From Mycobacterium interjectum (lineage in GTDB: Bacteria > Actinomycetota > Actinomycetes > Mycobacteriales > Mycobacteriaceae), in contig LQPB01000052.1 of the NCBI GenBank assembly GCA_002102225.1, forward strand, positions 1 through 64,000: 64,000 nucleotides of DNA. The letters run 5' to 3'. The notes under the pieces are model-generated. The model did not search any database. It saw only the letters and a list, made by a program, of their open reading frames with translations, and was not told where the DNA came from. The position numbers were made by a program, and so were the translations under genes. This document shows positions 8,915 to 17,811 of the stretch, piece by piece (position 1 is the stretch's first letter; each line of letters starts with the position of its first letter).

Positions 8915-9133
8915 TCAGGGGTCGGGTGGGGGTGGCGGCGGCGTCCATCGCTTGCCATCCGTCGTCCAGCCGCACGGCAGGTAGTTGAGCTGCGGAGGCT
9001 GGCCGCCGAATGTCAGGCACTTCGGTGCGCCCGGCGGCGGTCTGGGCGTCGGCGACGGTGTGCCGGCGTGCGCAACGTCCCCGCTGAGCATCAAAGCCCC
9101 AACGGCAACTGAAACCGCGACAAACTTCCGCAT
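8915..9133 (-). CDS. Small secreted proline-rich protein
   Basis: 72 residues from the ATG reading MRKFVAVSVAVGALMLSGDVAHAG, a classical signal peptide with a probable cleavage site at AHA-G. The mature part is about 48 residues, rich in Pro, with two Cys (KCLTFGG and LPCGWTTDG) that could form one disulphide, and ends in a run of prolines. Nine more in-frame residues exist upstream but would spoil the signal peptide. Convergent with the DUF732-type gene, ending 5 bases from it. No known function. Confidence 0.65.
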   Translation of the reverse strand: MRKFVAVSVAVGALMLSGDVAHAGTPSPTPRPPPGAPKCLTFGGQPPQLNYLPCGWTTDGKRWTPPPPPPDP

Positions 9134-9217
9134 CCGAGGCTCGGCAAGTGCTACGACCAACCAAGATCGATGCTAGTCGGCTGCGTCTCCGCGGAACCTT
9201 GAAAGTTGCTGCCAGTA

Positions 9218-9982
9218 TCAGCGGCGGCGTATCCAGATGACGACGCCGACGACGGCCAGCAGGAGCGCGGCGGCCACGACAGCGCCGCGTGGCAGCGCCG
9301 GAGTCGTTGCCCGAGCGGCGAGGGGCTGCACGTCTGTTGGCGGTTCAACCTCGTTCGCCGGCGGCTCGTCTGTCTCCCGGCTCTCGCGGGGTGGCCGTGA
9401 ATCGACGCCCGACTCCTGCGCACGTGTGCTCAGGGGTACGGGCGCCTGCCCGGTGGAAGCTTCGGGCGTCGAGGGTTGTCGCCGGGAGCGGCCGCGGCGC
9501 CTGCGCGGCGCCCAGATCTCGTCTCCCAACTCGTCGGGAATCAGCCACATCAGCAGCGCGAGGTTGACCACCGCCAGCACACCGTGCAGCAGAACCTCGG
9601 CGGCGTGGAAACCCAGCGGCGTCGGTTTGTCGCGCGCCGTGGCGACACTGCTGATGAACAGCAAGATGGTGTAGGCCACGGCGCTCAGCGCGGTCACGGT
9701 TATCGCCGCGCGGCGATTCTGGGAACACGCCATGGCCGCCACGCCAAACGCCAGCAGCATCCCGCTGTACAGCGGGGTCGCTGTCAGGCCGAGAACCGGG
9801 GCGCCGGTGGGTCCGGCATGCGGATGTAGCGCCGCCGAGACCAGCCCGGCGATGCCGAAGACGCTCACCAGGGCGCCCTCGACCAAAAGGAACCAACGCC
9901 CGCTATGGAATCGCCCCGGGTCCATCGGGACCCTGCGCAGTCCCGACGTCAACCCGGGAAGGTGTCCCGCCGTAATCGGCAT
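9218..9982 (-). CDS. Multi-pass membrane protein, DUF4383-like
   Basis: 254 residues. Four hydrophobic segments lie in the first 150 residues (around 30-50, 65-85, 95-112 and 130-147), followed by a long charged Arg/Pro/Glu region (about 155-225). A final membrane helix (AVVAAALLLAVVGVVIWIRRR) ends in a positive tail. The first part resembles the DUF4383 family of actinobacterial membrane proteins. The start could also be the internal Met20 (MDPGRFHSGRW). Function unknown. Confidence 0.7.
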   Translation of the reverse strand: MPITAGHLPGLTSGLRRVPMDPGRFHSGRWFLLVEGALVSVFGIAGLVSAALHPHAGPTGAPVLGLTATPLYSGMLLAFGVAAMACSQNRRAAITVTALSAVAYTILLFISSVATARDKPTPLGFHAAEVLLHGVLAVVNLALLMWLIPDELGDEIWAPRRRRGRSRRQPSTPEASTGQAPVPLSTRAQESGVDSRPPRESRETDEPPANEVEPPTDVQPLAARATTPALPRGAVVAAALLLAVVGVVIWIRRR

Positions 9983-10141
9983 CGCGCGACCTCCAGCACC
10001 AATAATTTCCGCGTATCGACTACCCGCTGCCGGACGGACTATTCCCGCGGTCTTTGCGCCTGGCTTGGTTGCTCGCGCGCCTGGGTATCTATGCAGTCAG
10101 ACCGGCGCACCCGCGACTGTGTCGTTCACGAAGGAGGCATC

Positions 10142-10372
10142 ATGTTGCACAGCGTTGTCCTTGCCGCGGCACAACAACCCGAGGCCGCGGGCATCATCCT
10201 CAAGGGAATCAAAGGCATCTTCGTCGCTATCGGAAGCATCATCGCCGCCATCGTGTGCGCCCTCATCGCCGGCATGAAGGGTCGCAGCGCCCTCGGCTGG
10301 GGCATTCTCGGACTGTTCTTCTCGATCCTGACGCTGATCGTCGTCATCGTCATTCCGTCGAAGAAGTCGTGA
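10142..10372 (+). CDS. Small two-helix membrane protein
   Basis: 76 residues beginning MLHSVVLAAAQQPEAAG, preceded by an excellent ribosome-binding site (AAGGAGG, 6 bases before the ATG), which fixes the start although the frame is open further upstream. Two hydrophobic segments (about residues 25-45 and 50-70) are separated by GMKGRSALGWG, giving a helical hairpin, and the protein ends in a basic KKS tail. The Gly/Leu-rich second helix resembles small actinobacterial inner-membrane proteins of unknown function. It lies alone between the DUF4383-like gene and the IS remnant. Confidence 0.75.
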   Translation: MLHSVVLAAAQQPEAAGIILKGIKGIFVAIGSIIAAIVCALIAGMKGRSALGWGILGLFFSILTLIVVIVIPSKKS

Positions 10373-11261
10373 CCTGCGTTTGGCTCGGAGAGCCCTCCCG
10401 ATCAGTTCAGGCGGCCTTATCGACGTGGCCTCGGGCGGCGGAAGCTCACGGGCTATGCAGTTTTCGTCACGTGTCGGCCGGGTGACCCGGAGGTCGATTC
10501 CAGCCCGCAATGACAACACTTATGGTCACGTTTGTGCCCGGCTTGGTAGTGGGTCAGTTTTGAAATGGACTAGAACTTCGCCCGCGGTGGTTGCGGGAGG
10601 GGAGCACTGAGTCTGGACGCACCCCGACATCGACGCACTTCCGGGACTGTCCGAGTTAAGGCGCCGGGCAAGTCCAGAAGCGTGGTGTCAGGGTTCGCTC
10701 GATCGCCGTAAACACACCGAGCAGGTAGCAGGTTGCCGCCACCGAGGTCAACGCCCGCTCGGCACGCTTGCGCCATAACTGCTGCGGGCGCAACTTCGGG
10801 ATGACCACATCCAGCGCGCCGGCAGGCGGCGGGTCCGCGTTGGGCGAAAAATCCGATCTGCTGCCCCTCCGATCTGTCAAATAGCTCAACGTACCAGGCC
10901 GGCGACTTATGAACTCGCGTTTGCTGGGTTGCGGCATGAGGCGTGGGCAAAGTCTTACAAATCGATAATAATTTTGGCATCGAATGATGGTGTAAGCGAT
11001 TGTCTGTGTGCTATTGATAGTGCTTATCGACTAGGCTAGCGTGTTACCGCGTATCCGATTGAGCTGCAGAGTCACGGAACGTGATGGCACCGCCTCGGGC
11101 AAGTTTTGCGCGATGGCGCCTGAATTTCTTCTGCTCGGCGCTCGAGAAATTGTCACTCGGCATTGAGGAAATCAATCGTGGAAGGTCACCAATGATCGTG
11201 GTTGCTGCTACGCGATGATCGGTGATGTTGGTTTGCTTGACGAGCTGACGGCCTCGATTCG
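10373..11261. other. Intergenic region upstream of the mce operon
   Basis: 889 bases with no intact gene. It contains an IS256-type transposase remnant (listed separately) and, at about 10955-11050, an AT-rich stretch with the short inverted repeat CTAT-TG-ATAG and several TA-rich hexamers that could be the mce promoter. No good ribosome-binding site is visible just before the first yrbE start at 11262. Confidence 0.5.
10656..10937 (-). pseudogene. Remnant of an IS256-family transposase
   Basis: A minus-strand open stretch reads ALDVVIPKLR, then after a short deletion RKRAERALTSVAATCYLLGV (10713-10820). These match the conserved DVAIPKLR ... RRRRAERALTxVVATCYLLGVSTR region of IS256-family transposases. 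The expected intervening GSYFPDWLLE-type segment is missing, the catalytic DDE residues are absent, and no terminal inverted repeats were found. The stretch just before it (KREFISRRPGTL) also looks like an IS256 segment. This is a dead fragment, left by a past insertion next to the mce operon. Confidence 0.6.
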
Positions 11262-12131
11262 ATGACCACGCCCCACGAACTGGCGCCTGACGTCGAATGC
11301 GCCAACGATGGCGCGGATGCGATCCGGGACTGGGCCACGGGATACGTCAAACGCCACCCGCTCGCCTCCCTCGCGACTGTCGGTGAACAGTTCGTGCTTG
11401 CCGTACGCACCGTTCAGTACTTCTTCTCCGATCTCGCGACCGGCCGATTCCAATGGCAAGAGTTCGTCAGGCAGGGCGCGTTCATGGCTGGGGCGGCAGT
11501 GCTGCCGACAATTCTGGTGTCGTTGCCGATCAGCGTCACCTTGTCAATCCAGTTCGCTTTGCTGGCCGGCCAGGTCGGTGCCACCTCACTCGCCGGCGCG
11601 GCGAGCGGACTCGCGGTCATCCGGCAGGGAGCGTCGCTCGTGGCCGCCGTTCTCATGGCGTCGGCGGTTGGGTCGGCCATCACCGCCGACCTGGGTTCGC
11701 GGACCATGCGCGAGGAGACCGACGCCATGGAGGTGATGGGCGTGTCGGTCATTCGCCGCCTGGTGGTACCGCGCTTCGCTGCCGCCATCATGATCGCCTT
11801 TGCGCTCACCGGAGTCGTGTGCTTCGTCGGATTCTTTGCGAGCTACATGTTCAACGTGTACTTCCAGAACGGTGCGCCCGGCAGCTTCGTGACAACGTTC
11901 GCTTCGTTCGCGACAACCGACGACATGATTCTGGCGTTGCTGAAGGCCGTCATGTTCGGCGCCATCGTGGCCATCGTGGCATCCCATAAAGGCCTGGCCA
12001 CCAAAGGCGGCCCGACGGGCGTCGCGAACTCGGTGAATGCTGCTGTGGTCGAAGCGATCCTGCTTCTGATGATTGTCAACGTCGTCGTCAGTCAGCTCTA
12101 CGTCATGTTGTCGCCCAGGACGGGACTGTGA
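11262..12131 (+). CDS. yrbEA: YrbEA, MlaE-type permease of the Mce transporter
   Basis: 289 residues; one of two integral-membrane permease subunits of an Mce lipid-uptake complex. About five membrane helices lie at 75-280. The MlaE/YrbE signature, with a coupling loop contacting the MceG ATPase, is seen in ADLGSRTMREETDAMEVMGV near residues 145-165. The ATPase itself is not in the window, which is normal because MceG is encoded elsewhere in mycobacteria. First gene of a ten-gene operon. The start was chosen at the first ATG, preceded by no clear Shine-Dalgarno, so it may be a little upstream or downstream. Confidence 0.95.
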   Translation: MTTPHELAPDVECANDGADAIRDWATGYVKRHPLASLATVGEQFVLAVRTVQYFFSDLATGRFQWQEFVRQGAFMAGAAVLPTILVSLPISVTLSIQFALLAGQVGATSLAGAASGLAVIRQGASLVAAVLMASAVGSAITADLGSRTMREETDAMEVMGVSVIRRLVVPRFAAAIMIAFALTGVVCFVGFFASYMFNVYFQNGAPGSFVTTFASFATTDDMILALLKAVMFGAIVAIVASHKGLATKGGPTGVANSVNAAVVEAILLLMIVNVVVSQLYVMLSPRTGL

Positions 12132-12132
12132 C

Positions 12133-12996
12133 ATGGCGGTCTCCACTTACTTGCCACTGGGACCCGTTGCGGGCCGGCTGCTTAGGCTCCACCGGAGGAT
12201 GACCAAGCCGATCGTTCGGCTTGGGCACATGCTTGTCTTCTTCTTTCGAGCGGTGGTCGCGGTGCCGATCGCCATGAGTCATTACCGCGGTGAGTTCCTG
12301 CGACTGCTGTCGAACATCACCTGGGGTAACGGCTCACTCGTTGTGGGTGGTGGCACCGCTGGCGTAGCTCTTGTGCTTGGGATGACCGTCGGTGCACTGG
12401 TCGGTATTGAGGGCTACAACTTTCTCGACCTGCTCGGCCTGGGCCCCGCGACCGGCTTCGTCTCATCGTTGGTCAACACCCGCGAGTTGGCTCCGCTCAT
12501 GGTCTCGCTGGCATTTGCGATGCAGGGCGGCTGCCGATTCACCGCACAGCTCGGGTCGATGCGCATCGCCGAAGAGATCGATGCCCTGGAATCGATTGCG
12601 ATCCGGCCAATCCCGTTCCTGGTGACCACCCGGCTGATCGCCTCGGTGATCGCGATACTTCCGCTATATGCCGCGTGTCTGGCGATTAGCTACCTGACCA
12701 CTCAGGTGGTGGTGGGGATCAGTAGCGGGGGCTCGACCGGGTCCTACCTGCACTACTTCTCGTTGATGCTGGCCGGAAAAGACATTGTCTATTCGTTATT
12801 CAAGGCCGCCGTCTTCGTCTGGATCACCTCCACGATTCAGTGCTACTACGGGTTCTACGCAAGCGGCGGCCCCGAGGGGGTAGGTGTTGCCGCGGGACAC
12901 GGTATGCGGGCCAGCATCACCGTCGTGATCATGGTGAACATGCTGCTCACCATGGCATTGTGGGGCGCCGACGCCGGTGCGAGGTTCGGTGGTTAG
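12133..12996 (+). CDS. yrbEB: YrbEB, second MlaE-type permease subunit
   Basis: 287 residues starting MAVSTYLPLGPVAGR, one base after the YrbEA stop. Membrane helices follow a basic N-terminus, and the family loop appears as AQLGSMRIAEEIDALESIAI near residues 135-155, with GCRFTAQLG before it. It pairs with YrbEA as the membrane channel of the Mce system. Four bases separate its stop from the MceA start. Confidence 0.95.
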   Translation: MAVSTYLPLGPVAGRLLRLHRRMTKPIVRLGHMLVFFFRAVVAVPIAMSHYRGEFLRLLSNITWGNGSLVVGGGTAGVALVLGMTVGALVGIEGYNFLDLLGLGPATGFVSSLVNTRELAPLMVSLAFAMQGGCRFTAQLGSMRIAEEIDALESIAIRPIPFLVTTRLIASVIAILPLYAACLAISYLTTQVVVGISSGGSTGSYLHYFSLMLAGKDIVYSLFKAAVFVWITSTIQCYYGFYASGGPEGVGVAAGHGMRASITVVIMVNMLLTMALWGADAGARFGG

Positions 12997-13000
12997 GCAG

Positions 13001-14596
13001 ATGGCTAAGCCCAATTCCTTTGAGCTGGACGGACGTGGCCCATCGGATCGACAGCTGCTCGGTATCGGAATGGCGGTTGTGGTCGTCGCGGTGCTGCTCA
13101 CTGTGGGTATGTTGGCGAAATCGACGGGTCGGCTGAACGACTACGTCCGCGTGGTCGCCGATCTGGTCAACGTAGGCGACGGCCTCCCGGAAAGGTCCGA
13201 CGTCAAGTATCGCGGCGTGTTGGTCGGAACGGTTGACGGTGTCGTTCCTGCCGCCAAGGGAAAACCCAACTACGTCCAGATTGACCTCAAACCCGAGTAC
13301 GCGCAGTCGATTCCGGCCAGCGTGACCGCACGGGTGGTACCCAGCAACGTCTTCGCGGTTTCGTCGGTGCAGCTGGTGGGCGTCGGTTCTGGAGGACCGG
13401 GCGCAACGATGCACTCCGGCGCCCACATTCCCGAGGACACCCGGCTGCCGACGGTGCTGTTCCAAACCACGATCAGCAAGCTGCGGGACCTGCTCGCCGC
13501 GGCGGGGCGCGGGCGAGAAGACCGGTCCTTAGGGATCTTGGCAGCCCTGGCTGCCGCCACCGACCATCGTCGGATCGCACTGCTGAACGATGGAACGCAA
13601 CTGAATCGTCTTCTCGACCAGCTCAATTCAATCGTCAGCACCGATTCTGGCGCGTCGACAATATCCGCGCTCGTCGACGCGACCCGGGGCCTGCAGGATA
13701 CCGCGCCTGATCTTGTTGACGCCCTGCATCAGGCCGTCGCACCGATGCGAACCTTTGCGGAGACACGCGCGCAGTTGGCCACGTTGATCGACGGCGCCGA
13801 TCGCACCGTGGGCACCACTCGTGAATCATTCGCCAACCACATCGATCAGCTCATCGGGATCACGACCGACTTGACGCCGGTGCTGGGAGTGCTGGCGCAG
13901 AAATCCAACAACTTCGTGCCGGGGGTTACCAAGCTGGACAACCTGGCCAACAGATTCATGGAGGAAGTCTGGATGCCGGACAAGAATGTCGGCAATATGC
14001 GAACGACACTGTCGTTCACGCCAAACTACGACTACACACGTGCCGACTGCCCCCACTACGGCGAGCTGAAGGCACCCAGCTGTTTCACCGCACCGCTGGT
14101 CCCAGTACGGCCTGATCTGCCGGAAGTGCTGCTGCCGCAGAACTATCAGCCGCCCAGGGATCTGGCACCGCCGCCGGGGACGGTTATCGGCCCGGACGGC
14201 AACCTCGTCGCCGTCGGGCCGCCGCTGATCAACCCGAATCCCAATCTTGCCGATCCCAATCCCCCTCTCCCCGCATGGCTGACGCCGTCGCCACCGGTGC
14301 CGGGAAGCGCCAATCCCGATAACCCATCGCCGGGGTTGCCCGCGCCCGCCTCACCCCCGCTGGAGGCCCCCTGGGTTGCACCGACGGCACCGAAGGCGCC
14401 GTGGATTCCGCAGTCTTCATTCCGGACGTCCTTCGGCGGCAACGTCGGGCCGGTTGGCAGCCAACAAGAACGAAATATGTTGAGCGTGATCACCGGCCAA
14501 ACCGCGTCTGACGCCACTCAGCTCCTGCTGGGTCCGGTCGCGCGCGGGACAACGGTTTCCGTTGTTCATCCACCACCAGGCGGGGGACCCACATGA
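13001..14596 (+). CDS. mceA: MceA, substrate-binding MCE protein
   Basis: 531 residues from the ATG reading MAKPNSFELDGRGPSD. One N-terminal membrane helix (about 24-43) is followed by the MCE domain (about 45-140, GDGLPERSDVKYRGVLVGTV) and a long helical stretch, then a proline-rich tail of roughly 140 residues (370-510). MceA-F proteins form the periplasm-spanning tunnel for lipid or sterol import in mycobacteria. It is longer than many MceA proteins because of the Pro-rich tail. Its TGA overlaps the MceB ATG. Confidence 0.95.
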   Translation: MAKPNSFELDGRGPSDRQLLGIGMAVVVVAVLLTVGMLAKSTGRLNDYVRVVADLVNVGDGLPERSDVKYRGVLVGTVDGVVPAAKGKPNYVQIDLKPEYAQSIPASVTARVVPSNVFAVSSVQLVGVGSGGPGATMHSGAHIPEDTRLPTVLFQTTISKLRDLLAAAGRGREDRSLGILAALAAATDHRRIALLNDGTQLNRLLDQLNSIVSTDSGASTISALVDATRGLQDTAPDLVDALHQAVAPMRTFAETRAQLATLIDGADRTVGTTRESFANHIDQLIGITTDLTPVLGVLAQKSNNFVPGVTKLDNLANRFMEEVWMPDKNVGNMRTTLSFTPNYDYTRADCPHYGELKAPSCFTAPLVPVRPDLPEVLLPQNYQPPRDLAPPPGTVIGPDGNLVAVGPPLINPNPNLADPNPPLPAWLTPSPPVPGSANPDNPSPGLPAPASPPLEAPWVAPTAPKAPWIPQSSFRTSFGGNVGPVGSQQERNMLSVITGQTASDATQLLLGPVARGTTVSVVHPPPGGGPT

Positions 14597-15648
14597 AATT
14601 CCGGGGGCCGCTGATCGGCCTCGCCCTGTTCATGATCGTCGCGCTGACGCTCACCTGGCTCGTGTACGTCAGCCTACGGCGCGACGTGGCCGGGAAGACG
14701 AACTCATACTCGGCGGTATTCACCGACGTCTACGGACTTCGAGAGGGTGACGACGTCCGGATGGCCGGGGTGCGCGTGGGACGGGTCGAAAAGATCGAAC
14801 TCGACGGGAAACTCGCGAAGGTCACGTTCGTGGTGCAGCAGCAACAACGCCTCTACGGGAACACGCTCGCCTCCGTGACGTACCAGAACATCGTCGGGCA
14901 GCGTTACCTCGGCCTGTCTTTGGACAAGGAAGGCAATCAAGATGCGCTTGCGCCCGGGAGTGTCATCCCGTTGGAGCGCACGGAACCATCCTTCGACGTC
15001 ACCGCGCTACTCAACGGCTACGAGCCGCTGTTCAGTCTGTTGAATCCACAGGATGCCGACAACCTCACCAAGGGCATCATCCAGTCGCTGCAGGGCGATA
15101 CGTCCTCTCTTGCCGCGTTGATCAGCCAGACATCCACGCTGACAGAGACATTCGCCGGAAGGGATCAGGCGCTCGGCGACGTGATCACCAACCTGAACAA
15201 GGTGGTTGGCAACCTTGCGCAGCAGAACGACAACCTCGACGGTGTCATCACACAGGCCCGTGACGTGGTTTCCAAGCTCGATCAGCGTCGTCCCGAGTTG
15301 CAGGCCTCGGTCGGCACGCTGGCCCGGGTGATGGGCCGGCTGTCGGCCTCGGCCGCGGACGTGTATCCGGCGCTTCGCGAATTCATCGATCGTAAGCCGG
15401 GTGCCACCAGACACTTAATGGATATCGAACCCCAGCTGGCCTACTTCGGCGACAACATGCCGCTGCTGCTCAAGGGGCTCGCCAGAGTCGGCGACCAGGG
15501 CGCCTACGGCAACGCCTACGTGTGCGACGTGAACTTCATGGCGTTCTACCCCGGCTTCAACGACATCGTGCCGATCATCATCAATGCCGCCACACCCGGA
15601 AACAAGGCGTGGCACAGCCCGAGATGTCGGAGCACAGCAGATGGCTGA
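14593..15648 (+). CDS. mceB: MceB
   Basis: 351 residues. The N-terminal hydrophobic helix (PLIGLALFMIVALTLTWLVYV) is followed by the MCE domain (about 35-115, with VYGLREGDDVRMAGVRVGRV and TYQNIVGQRYLGL) and a helical region rich in Leu/Asn/Gln that would form part of the needle-like tunnel. The C-terminal YVCDVNFMAFYPGF segment with its Cys is typical of MceB. It overlaps MceA by 4 bases and MceC by 8 bases (ATGGCTGA), so the genes are translationally coupled. Confidence 0.95.
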   Translation: MKFRGPLIGLALFMIVALTLTWLVYVSLRRDVAGKTNSYSAVFTDVYGLREGDDVRMAGVRVGRVEKIELDGKLAKVTFVVQQQQRLYGNTLASVTYQNIVGQRYLGLSLDKEGNQDALAPGSVIPLERTEPSFDVTALLNGYEPLFSLLNPQDADNLTKGIIQSLQGDTSSLAALISQTSTLTETFAGRDQALGDVITNLNKVVGNLAQQNDNLDGVITQARDVVSKLDQRRPELQASVGTLARVMGRLSASAADVYPALREFIDRKPGATRHLMDIEPQLAYFGDNMPLLLKGLARVGDQGAYGNAYVCDVNFMAFYPGFNDIVPIIINAATPGNKAWHSPRCRSTADG

Positions 15649-16696
15649 TTCGTCCGTATGGCTCCGACTTACGAGTATGAGGAAACGTCCGCTCGAGAGC
15701 TACAACAAGATGTGGCTTGGGTCTATCGCGGTCGCGGTGGTGGCGGTGCTGATCGGCACCATGTTGTTGGTTCACGCACTCGGCGCCGGGTATCGGCATT
15801 ATACCGCGGAGTTTCTGCAGGCTGCCTCGCTGCGAGACGGTAACCCGATCGTGGTCGCGGGCATCCCCGTCGGCAACGTCACCAGCATGAAACTCGTCGG
15901 CGACCATGTCGAGGCGGGCCTGAAGATTCGCGGAAATGTCGTGCTGGGCAAGGACTCCAAGGCGAAGATCAAAGTGACTACCATCCTGGGTTCGCGTTAC
16001 CTCTCCGTGGAGCCCAACGGCCCGGCGTCCCTGCCCAACAACACGTTCGATTTGTCACACACCGAAGTTCCCTACGATCTTCAAGCCGCATTGCGGGACG
16101 CCACGACAACTTTCGAGCAGGTCGACTCCGACAGATTTGCGCAATCCCTAGCGGTGCTGGGCAAGCAACTCGAGGGCCTGCCCTCGGTCGTGCCGCAGGC
16201 GATCGCAAACATCAACTCGCTCTCCTCGGTCATCGCCGTGCGACGCGACCAACTGGGCCAGCTCCTGCGAAGCACTGAACAGGTGACCAACACGCTGCGG
16301 CGCCAGCAAGCAGGCATCGGCAATCTGGTCGACCAAGGGCAAGACTTGCTGAGTCAATTCGTGGCGCGGCGAGCCGTTTTCCACGCGATGATGCGATCAC
16401 TGACCAGCCTTGTCGACAACATGAGCCAGCTCGTGGTCAACGATCGTTCGGGTCTTGACTCGCTGCTCAACGACATGCGCGACTTCACCACCCTGATTGG
16501 TAAACACGACGACCTGCTGCGCAACCTCCTGCAAGTTACCCCGATCTTCTTCCGCGAGGCGGCCAACCTCACCGGTGACGGCAACGCGATCAACTTCAAC
16601 GCCCCCAACATCCCCGCCATCGACTCATGGATGTGCGCGATCAGCGGCCGCGCCAAACAGTTTGGCATGATCCAATACTTCAAGGATTGCAAGTGA
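15641..16696 (+). CDS. mceC: MceC
   Basis: 351 residues when started at the ATG inside the MceB stop region (MADSSVWLRLTSMRKRPLES). A membrane helix (LGSIAVAVVAVLIGTMLLV) is followed by the MCE domain with FLQAASLRDGNPIVVAGIPVG and VTTILGSRYLSVEP, then a long helical region. The C-terminus carries two Cys (DSWMCAISGR, FKDCK). GTGA overlap with MceD. The frame remains open for 19 codons upstream, inside mceB; that longer start is less likely. Confidence 0.95.
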   Translation: MADSSVWLRLTSMRKRPLESYNKMWLGSIAVAVVAVLIGTMLLVHALGAGYRHYTAEFLQAASLRDGNPIVVAGIPVGNVTSMKLVGDHVEAGLKIRGNVVLGKDSKAKIKVTTILGSRYLSVEPNGPASLPNNTFDLSHTEVPYDLQAALRDATTTFEQVDSDRFAQSLAVLGKQLEGLPSVVPQAIANINSLSSVIAVRRDQLGQLLRSTEQVTNTLRRQQAGIGNLVDQGQDLLSQFVARRAVFHAMMRSLTSLVDNMSQLVVNDRSGLDSLLNDMRDFTTLIGKHDDLLRNLLQVTPIFFREAANLTGDGNAINFNAPNIPAIDSWMCAISGRAKQFGMIQYFKDCK

Positions 16697-17811
16697 CCAG
16701 GCTCACGGGCAGGCTCAAGACCACGGTCATCACCGCCGTCATCGCAGCGCTCACGGCGATCGGCGTCGGGTGGTGGTACCTGGGCACCGGGGACGACCCA
16801 ATCACCGTCACCGCGCAATTCGACAGCGCCTCAGGATTGTACGAAGGCAACGTCGTAGCCGTTTTAGGCATGCCGGTAGGCAAAATCACCAAGATCATCC
16901 CCAGGGGAGGCTATGTCGAGGTCCAGTTCACGGTCGACCGCAACGTCAAGGTTCCCGCGGACGCTCAGGCCGTCACTGTGTCGACGTCCATCCTCACCGA
17001 CCGGCAGATCGAGCTCACCCCGCCGTACCACGGCGGTCCTGCCTTGGAGAACCACGACACGATCGGCTTGACCCGAACCAAGACACCAGTCGAGTTCAGC
17101 CGCGTGCTCAGCGTTCTCGACAAGGTGACCAAATCACTTGAGGGAGACGGCCATGGCGGCGGGCCCGTCGCTGACGTTCTCAACAGCGGCGCCGAGGTAG
17201 TCGACGGCAACGGCGGCAAGATCAAAGCTGCGCTCGATGAACTTTCCAAGGCGTTGCGGCTCAGCAGCGACGGTGGCGCCCAGACGCGCGAGCAGATCAG
17301 CACCATCGTCAAAAACATCAGCACGCTGTTCGACGCCGTGGCCGCCAATGACGCAAAGCTGCGCGAATTCGCCTCCACTCTCCACCAAGTCAGCCAAGTC
17401 ATGGCAGACGAGGATTTTGGCAGCGGCGACACAGGGAAGAAGCTTCAGCAACTGGTCCAGCAGGCCGGCGACCTCCTCGACGCCAATCGCGACAGCATCA
17501 AGCACGCCCTGCCCAACGGCAACAACATTCTGCAGACGGTGACCGACGAGCGCCGCGGCCTCGCCGAACTTCTGGACCTCGGCCCACTCGTGGCCGACAA
17601 CGCCTACAACATGATCGATCGGGCCAACGGAAGCGTGCGTGCGCGCTTCCTCACGGACCGAATGGTCTTCGACAGCCAGTACACCAAGGAGATCTGCAAC
17701 TTGATGGGCCTTCGACAACTCGGATGCGGTACCGGGACGCTTCAGGACTTCGGCCCGGATTTCGGGTTGACGTACGTGCTGGACGGCTTGTCTGCGATGG
17801 GGCAGGAATGA
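16693..17811 (+). CDS. mceD: MceD
   Basis: 372 residues from a GTG overlapping the MceC stop (GTGA). N-terminal helix (TVITAVIAALTAIGVGWWYL), MCE domain (DSASGLYEGNVVAVLGMPVGKI, TVSTSILTDRQIELTP), then a long helical domain. C-terminal Cys-containing segment (EICNLMGLRQLGCGTGTL). A longer ATG start exists 66 bases upstream within mceC but would add residues unlike the family. Tunnel subunit of the same complex. Confidence 0.95.
   Translation: MTRLTGRLKTTVITAVIAALTAIGVGWWYLGTGDDPITVTAQFDSASGLYEGNVVAVLGMPVGKITKIIPRGGYVEVQFTVDRNVKVPADAQAVTVSTSILTDRQIELTPPYHGGPALENHDTIGLTRTKTPVEFSRVLSVLDKVTKSLEGDGHGGGPVADVLNSGAEVVDGNGGKIKAALDELSKALRLSSDGGAQTREQISTIVKNISTLFDAVAANDAKLREFASTLHQVSQVMADEDFGSGDTGKKLQQLVQQAGDLLDANRDSIKHALPNGNNILQTVTDERRGLAELLDLGPLVADNAYNMIDRANGSVRARFLTDRMVFDSQYTKEICNLMGLRQLGCGTGTLQDFGPDFGLTYVLDGLSAMGQE

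Noticed and set aside
10570..10980. 136-codon minus-strand ORF in the mce upstream region
   Set aside because: It overlaps the frame that holds IS256 motifs and has none itself.
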